Source of the DNA: Phaeosaccion multiseriatum | Lineage: Eukaryota > Ochrophyta, other classes | DNA: 64,000 bases | Assembly: GCA_965112735.1 (NCBI GenBank) | Contig: OZ218963.1 | Coordinates: 2,914,001-2,978,000 of the forward strand | Reading direction: 5' to 3' | Part shown: one piece after another, positions 57,756 through 64,000 of the stretch | Position numbering within the stretch: the stretch's first letter is position 1 | Layout of the letters: the number at the start of each line of letters is the position of its first letter | Program-made: the position numbers and the translations under genes | Notes under the pieces: model-generated | Databases searched by the model: none | Seen by the model: only the letters and a program-made list of their open reading frames with translations | What the model was told of the DNA's origin: nothing

Positions 57756-60163
57756 AGAACAGCTAGGCAGGCATCAACAATGTATAGCACGGGCACTGTA
57801 GCTTTGCTCGGTGCCCTTGCCCGGGGCAGCCGGCCTCTGATGAGGACAGGACCCACGCCCCACCAATAGAGCGAAGAGAACCAAGGCAATCGTTTCGACG
57901 GAGCTATAGATTAGCTCCCCTTGACAGTTGCTGTACGCCTCGCTCAGCCCTTCGTCCACCCCGTGTGTGCGAGTCTCTCCCCTCCCCCTTACCCAAATGT
58001 GGCCATCTAGTGAGTGATTTCGGTTGTCGCCCAGCACCAAGACCATGCCTTCCGGCACCCGAACATCCGCCCTGTGGATGATACGGAACAGGCAAAGGGA
58101 CAAAATGTGTATCAATGATCGCAAACGAGGGCCTGTAGCCCGTTCTTTTCAAAGTGACACAAAGAGGAAGTGCAGTGTAAGGGAAGCGCAAGTGTCGGTT
58201 CACCGTGTCACCGTTACGGGACGAATGGGGGGTGTTTAGTTTCAGCTGACATACATGTCGTATTCGGCCTTCTCTAAGGCGTACTGCTCCTCCTGTGCCT
58301 CCCCGTTGATGAACAGAGTCCCATCTTGGACCTTCCATCCGATAACATGGCATACGGAGGGTAAACGGAAGGGAAGGGGGGAGAGGGAGAGAGAGAGAGA
58401 GAAAGAGGGAGAGGGAGAAAGGCAGAGAGACGGGAGAGGTGCAGAGAGGGATGGAGGATGACGGAAAGAGAGAGGGGGGGACGGGAGGATTGTTGAGGTG
58501 GGCCAAATAGGAGCGAAGAAGCGAACGCGACAGAGGAGAGATCATATGGCGTAAGGGAGAGGGACGGAGAGAGGGCGCCAGCAGCACACACACAGATGGT
58601 GGGGGGACAAGCCAACTAAAGGACGCGCAACACGTACCCTCACCACATCCCCAGCCACTGCAACCACCCTCTTGATGAGGGCCTGAGAGGAGACAAGGAG
58701 AGCAGGGCGGGTGAGCAGAAAGGGTTGAATGCTAAAATCGTGACTCATGTCCTGCGTGAACACGATCAGCAGGTACGGGGGGATACAGGGGTCTTTTTGG
58801 TAGTTCCTTGAAAGTGAACGGACACAACACACAACGCACCACACACGCTGCATCGCATAGAGCGCACCGCTGCCCACCACGAGTAAGACTCACACACGCA
58901 CGCACACACACGCCCACACACGCACACACACGCATGCCGCGCTTGGCTTCGAAACGATTCCTTTGTTCAGCCCTCCTCACCCACCTCGCCCTTTTGTCTA
59001 CTTGAGAAGTCATAAAAGGCGTCTGGTGGACTGAACACCACCACATCGCGACGGTGGAAGTGCTGATAGCGCTTGGTGACCTTCTCCACGGCTAGCTGGT
59101 CCCCAACCTCAAAGGTGGGGTACATGGACAGAGAGGGGATGAACCGGGGCTCGCATATGAAGGTTCGAAACAGCAGAGCGACCACCTGGCACGGGGGGGG
59201 GTGGTCGGGAAGATGGTTGGTGCTACATAAATCACATGCTTTGGGGGCCTGTGCAGGCGATAAAAAGATGGAATGAGGATGACCCACAGTGTATCCACAG
59301 CGTACCCACCGCGTACCAGCATGGCGCGTCAGTAGCCAGGCCGCCCCTCGCTCGCCCCACCTCACTCCTCATGCATACACAGCAAGTGTGCAGGGAGAGG
59401 CACTAGCTTGGTCCAAATGCCTCATGTACTCACCAAGCTAGTGCCGTAGAGTTTCAAGTCATCCACAGCGTCATTCGACAGCCAGTTCGAAAGGCGCTGT
59501 CCTAACCCGCCCTGCTCCACGTCCTCCTCTACATCGCCGTCTTCCTCTGTTCGCTCAAGCTTTGCAGTAAGGTCTCTCGGGATGCCTGGGGGGGGTCCTC
59601 CTCCTCCCACTCCTCCTCCTCCGTCTTCGTCGCTGTCTCTATACAACAGCCAGAGCGATAGATGGTGTCCGAGCCACAGGACAGAGAAAGACAGTGGGAG
59701 GGAAGGAGAGGGGAATGAGGGGAGGGGAGGGGAGGAGGGGAAGGGGAAGGGAGGACACAGTGCGGCAAAGCGGAGGGTTAGTAAAGGGACACGAACATAG
59801 GAGAGAGAGGGCACAGGGCAGCATCAAGCCGACCGGGTGGCGAGCGAGGGGGGGGCTGGCTGCCCACACAGTGGGGTGGTAGTCGTGAGGACTGGCGTCT
59901 GTCCTTTGCGTTCACCCCTTCCCCATGGTGCGTGAAAAGCAGGTGAGGTGAGGCGAGGGAGCACACCTGATGGCGAAGGTCCTTCCAACCTTACTCGAGC
60001 CTAAGGTTCCCCGTCCCCGATGATGTGGCTGGCTGCTTCTCCCCGTTGGCCGTGCTTTCAAGCCCAATGCAGGAGGGACGAAAGCTTGCGATCCATGAGA
60101 GAGGAAGATGAAGCATATGCAGCAGCAGCCGCAGAGGAAAGTGAGGTTCACGCGTCTATTCAT
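57604..60163 (-). CDS. Type I signal peptidase, plastidic/thylakoidal processing peptidase type
   Basis: Seven exons on the minus strand: 60163-59967, 59638-59434, 59185-58985, 58682-58638, 58331-58255, 58071-57993, 57690-57604; 891 bases, 296 residues. The catalytic Ser is about residue 154 in PSLSMYPTF and the general-base Lys about 205 in LIKRVVAVAGD; box E is GDNRNHSLDGHIWG. The mature protein begins with an acidic, Gly/Pro-rich segment and a membrane span (VVALLFRTFI) just before the catalytic box. In plastids this enzyme removes thylakoid-transfer peptides and matures envelope proteins. The N-terminus is MNRRVNLTFLCGCCCICF followed by LSHGSQA-FVPPALG: a signal peptide with an ASAFAP-like Phe at the cleavage site and then a basic Ser/Arg segment, as in plastid proteins of algae with complex plastids. 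The upstream start in the same frame (60373) is rejected because it would hide the signal peptide. Confidence 0.94.
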
Positions 60164-60371
60164 ACTCTGTGGTATGCTCCTGCTGCTGGTGGTATGGAGA
60201 AGGGTCGAACAAAGCCCATTGGGCGGGGGACGGCCGGGAGGGGGAAAAAACAAGGTTTGATTGTTAAAGGCCGGATTTTCCTGAGCTCGCACATCTCGCA
60301 CGTGAAGCTCGCACAAAGCAGAAACTGCGGGAGAGATGGGAGACTCACGCAGAGTCACATGGGATCCTGGC
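60164..60371. promoter_or_regulatory. Compact divergent promoter of signal peptidase I and RPC1
   Basis: Only 208 bp separate the two start codons on opposite strands, so both core promoters must fit here or overlap the reading frames. A G/A-rich block (60217-60250) lies in the middle. No TATA box is evident. Confidence 0.6.
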
Positions 60372-61331
60372 ATGGCGGCTCAGGGTAAAAAGTTAGTGCG
60401 GGAAGGAAGCAGGAACAAGAAGATCGGCCATATACAGTTCGGCCTCCTTGCCGCGGATGAGGTCCAGCGGATGTCCGAGTTCCAGGTACGGGAGACGGAC
60501 GGGACTGACTGCGAATATGATACATATAATACTGCCGCTGGTTCTACTGCTGCTACTGCTTGATTTGATTCGTCTCCCTTTGCGTGGGTCCTTTTAAAGA
60601 TGCTCCCTTCCCCCTTGAGGGGACTCTCTCTACCCTTCCCTACAGCCAACGCTTCTCTCTCTCTACCTCTCCCCATCTCTTCCCTTGCCCTACTGCTGCA
60701 CGCAGGTGTGCAGTCGAGAGCTCTTCCGCATGCCCCAACGCACCCCCGCCCCTCACGGATGCCTCGACCCCCGCCTGGGAGTGTCCGACAAGCAGAGCGT
60801 GTGCGCCACGTGCAGGAGGAAGCTCGTGGACTGTGCGGGGCACTACGGATACATTGGACTGGTGAGCCGAGCAAGGAGGGGCGGGTGGGGAGGTTGGGGT
60901 AAAACCCCCTTGCACTATCCCTCCTCCACCTTCCACACATAAGAAACATGTCAATCAATAGCCGAGCTCGCCCTAAATCTGTGGTCGTGGAATCCGCATC
61001 CGCCTCGCCTCCGCCGCCGCCCGCTCCCCCCGCAGGAGCTGCCTGTGTTTCACATCGGCTACTTCAAGCACATCCTCACTATCTGTCAGTGCACCTGCAA
61101 GGTCTGCTCCAGCGTGCTTCTGCCGCAATCTCTCAAGCTCAGCTTCCTTCGGCGGCTCCGGAGCACGCGGGCGGATGCACTAGCAAAGGGCGCAATTTAC
61201 AAGAAGGTGGTAGAGAAGTGCAAGAAGGTACGAGAAAGGAAGAAAGAACGAAAGAGAGAGACAGCACTCTCACTCACTGCTGAGGAGAGTCGTTGCTCCG
61301 AGGACGTGCCTGCTTCGTCCCCTACGCGTCC

Positions 61332-61367
<36 letters not shown>

Positions 61368-63926
61368 GCTCGTCGAGACGTGGCCCGGTGCAGTGAAACA
61401 CACTTCCCCACCCCTTGTCGAGTCCTGCCTAGGGTCCACGGCGTCACGTCCACTCTAGGACCATGCGTCACACCATCACGTCCACTCTTTACCTCCTCCT
61501 CCTCCCCCTTCCCTCCAATCTCCCCCCTCTCAGGCCAACCGCTGCTCCAACCTCGCCTGCGGGGCGTTTGTAGGGACGGTGAAGAAGGTGTCAGGCTCCA
61601 ACACCTTGAAGCTCATTCACGAGAGGTACAAGGGCAAACACGCTGAGGACGCCTACGGAGAACTCGTGGATGAAATGGCGGAGGCCTCCCTGTACAATGC
61701 GGAGTTTTCGCAGCATATGGCCAAGGTGGGGTCCGTTTCCTTGGCCAAGCGTCGGGGGGGGTGGGGTGGGGCTTCTTGTTTTGGGGAGGGGCAAAGCACG
61801 CACCCCGCGTATACGCACCACGCCCCCCGCACGCGTACACACACACGCACACGCACACGCATGCACACGATGGCGCGATAGAGCAAGAGAGCAAGGGGAG
61901 GGACTTGTAGGGATAGAGCAAGAGAGCCTCACCTCACTTGTGCCCCACACCACCTGTATCCCACCCATCCACAATTCTCTTCCACGCATCCCTCTCCTAT
62001 TCTATTGCGCGTTATTAACGCACAACCCACACACGTTCACGCACAATTGCACACGCAGGTGCAAGAGGACCTGACGCCCGTTAAGGTGCTCGAGCTCTTC
62101 ACTAAAATGACGGACGAGGACGCTGAGCTGTTGTGGATGGACCCCGGGGTCGGGCGGCCCGAGAATCTACTGGTGCAGAAGCTGCTGGTGCCGCCTGTGC
62201 CCATTCGGCCGTCGGTGGCCATGGACGTTGGAGGTGGTAGTAACGAGGACGACCTCACCGTCAAGCTGCAGGCAAGGAGGGCGGTCGGGGCTTATCTGTA
62301 CCTACGTATCTACATACGTGTCATACATGCGTCTTTCATGGGCTTCTATTCATTCGAGCGTTTCGCCTCCCTTCTTTGAACGTCGTTCCATGTGTCCTGG
62401 ACATGTCAATGGGTATTGTTCTTGTCATTCCTTCCGTCTGACGTGCCTATACTTCCTCCTCCTCCTCCTCCTCCTCCTCAGGAGATAATCGATGTGAACA
62501 ACGCTCTCCGAGTGGCGCTCGAGAAGGGGGCGACGATGAAGATGATCATGGAAGACTGGGACTTCCTTCAGGTGTGTGTGTGTGTGTTGCAGCGGCCCTT
62601 GCCCTTGAGGAGAGCCGAGGTCCCTTCTTCTCCCTCTTGCCCGTGCTCTGACTCTTACCCTTGCCCTTGAGGAGAGCCGAGGTCCCTTCTTCTCCCTCTT
62701 GCCCGTGCTCTGACTCCTACCCTTGCCCTTGAGGAGAGCCGAGGTCCCTTCTTCTCCCTCTTGCCCGTGCTCTGACTCCTACCCTTGCCCTTGACTCTCC
62801 GAGTCGTTCGTGGCTGTACTTGCGCTGTATTGGCTATGCTTCCCTCTTGGGGCACTGGTGATGTGTGTGTGTGAAGCTTTGGCTCTCCCAGTGAAACCCT
62901 TATTCCCCCTTCTCTGTGTGGCTCTCTCCCCCTCTCTCTCCCTCTTTCTCTCTGTGTGTGTCTCTTTTTCTCTCCTTTTCTCTCTCTCTTTGTCGGACGT
63001 GGGGGGGGGTCATGTATGTAGGTGCAAGTGGCGCAATACATCAATGGGGAGATGCCGGGCTTACCTCGGCCACTTGGTGCCAGCCGCCCCATCAGAGGCC
63101 TCTGTCAGCGGCTCAAAGGAAAGAGCGGTCGATTCAGGGGCAACCTCTCGGGTAAGGGACAAGTGCAGGATGAAGGATGAAGCAGTAGCGGCACATGGGT
63201 GGGGGGGGGGGAGTAAGAAGGATATGGAAGAATATGGTGTTTGAATGTTCACAGTCCATTCAAGTTGGTTCATTTCCTCCTCCGCCTCCTCCTCCACCTT
63301 CTCCTTCTTCTCCTCCTCCTCGTCCTCCGGCTCCTCCTCCGCCTCCTCCTCCCCCACCTCCTCCTCCTCCACCACCCTCCTCCTCCTCCTCCTCCTCCCC
63401 CTCCTCCTCCTCCTCCTCCACCACCACCACCTCCACCTCGTCCACCACCCCACGCGTCCTTGACTAAAGGCAAACGAGTGGACTTCAGCGGGCGGACGGT
63501 GATATCGCCGGATCCGAACCTTCGGGTAGACCAGGTCAGTACAACGAAACAGAGCCCCATGCCATGGGGAGGGGGGAGAAGATTGCCCCGAAACGGTACA
63601 CTCACGTTTGCATAGCATGTAGATTTGAAGGAGAGCGTGCCCAGGCCTTGCTTGTTTCTCTCGACCCTCATGCCTTCATGCCTTCACTCCCTCTTGTTTT
63701 TGCTCTTCCTTCCTTCTCGGTGCTCCTCGCCTACCCCGCTCTTTGTTGCTCTGTGCGCATCCTGCTGCGGCACTGCTGCACACGCTCGCCTCTGTTCTCT
63801 CGTGTGACGACACACATACACAAACGCACACGCGTTGGTGATACAGGTCGGAGTGCCGGAGAGGGTGGCAAGAATCATGACCTATCCGGAAATGGTCAAC
63901 AAGTACAACATTCACAAGCTCAGAAA
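60372..63926 (+). CDS. DNA-directed RNA polymerase III largest subunit RPC1 (5' part)
   Basis: Nine exons are visible: 60372-60485, 60706-60861, 61036-61227, 61534-61725, 62059-62271, 62482-62571, 63022-63151, 63470-63534, 63847-63926; about 410 residues, and the gene continues past the window. It matches the N-terminus of Pol III subunit 1: [19 protein letters not shown], the clamp zinc site [31 protein letters not shown], the second cysteine set CTCKVC...[52 protein letters not shown] and [29 protein letters not shown]. Pol III makes tRNA, 5S and U6 RNA in the nucleus. The start at 60372 gives an N-terminus of the usual length; an in-frame ATG at 60336 would add twelve residues. Intron 5 appears to use a GC donor (62272). 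Confidence 0.95.
62272..62481 (+). other. GC-AG intron in RPC1
   Basis: The exon ends CTGCAG followed by GCAAGG; joining to GAGATAATCG after CTCAG gives [13 protein letters not shown], as in the family. A weak GT donor 12 bases on would add ARRA and also keep the frame, so cDNA is needed to decide. Confidence 0.6.
62595..62795 (+). repeat. 62-bp minisatellite in RPC1 intron 6
   Basis: Three full units and a partial one, each with CCCTTGAGGAGAGCCGAGG and TTCTCCCTCTTGCCCGTGCT, spaced 62 bp apart (marker at 62607, 62669, 62731). Confidence 0.92.
63280..63455 (+). repeat. (CTC)n tract in RPC1 intron 7
   Basis: About 175 bp of CTC/CCT triplets with CAC interruptions forms an extreme polypyrimidine tract ending 15 bp before the exon 8 acceptor at 63469. 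Long open frames through it on both strands are composition artefacts. Confidence 0.9.
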
Positions 63927-64000
63927 GTGAGGGAGTGTGTGATACGGGGCGGGGGGGGGGCATGTACAGGAGAGAGATGGAAGAGCTTTGGACTGACAAC

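Noticed and set aside
63260-63618. Gly-, Pro- and Glu-rich long frames over the CTC tract
   Set aside because: Open only because of triplet repeat composition; RPC1 exons 7 and 8 splice cleanly around it.

Overview
The window is nuclear DNA of a eukaryote, most likely a photosynthetic stramenopile (ochrophyte) alga. Nearly every gene is cut by many short introns; I place about 100 introns in eleven genes. Two proteins that should be plastid enzymes, a thylakoidal-type signal peptidase I and a Deg/HtrA protease, start with a signal peptide that ends just before an ASAFAP-like Phe (SQA-FVPP and SRA-FVRHP), the entry signal of red-algal-derived complex plastids. The exact genus cannot be told from the sequence. 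No rRNA, tRNA or CRISPR array was seen.

Layout, left to right: the 3' end of an M16 metallopeptidase like the stromal processing peptidase (+); casein kinase II regulatory subunit with a huge Gly/Ala tail (-); a 16-exon SPX-EXS phosphate exporter of the XPR1/PHO1 type (+); a ZNF830-like coiled-coil protein (+); a kinesin-3 with FHA domain (-); a repeat-rich stretch with an unrecognised split gene (-); a TM9SF/nonaspanin (-); a 23-exon LRR + IQ + Tudor-like protein (-); a Deg9-like protease with plastid-type presequence (-); a repeat-rich stretch of nested MITEs; a 1,978-residue coiled-coil protein (-); plastidic signal peptidase I (-); and, divergent from it, the 5' part of RNA polymerase III largest subunit RPC1 (+, runs off the right edge). 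Exon models were built by hand from reading frame, GT/GC...AG sites, phase and protein-family conservation. In all genes complete in the window the summed exon lengths are a multiple of three and open throughout.

The genes are mostly housekeeping and do not form one pathway. Functional links are loose: the signal peptidase and Deg protease are likely plastid proteostasis partners; kinesin-3, the LRR-IQ-Tudor protein and the coiled-coil protein look cytoskeletal or scaffold-like.

The most interesting material is in the non-coding DNA: at least three families of short terminal-inverted-repeat elements, one of which sits in a reading frame in such a way that its target duplication supplies both splice sites (an introner-like insertion), and a stacked set of nested insertions whose pre-insertion site is preserved elsewhere in the same window. 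Five introns appear to use GC instead of GT donors.
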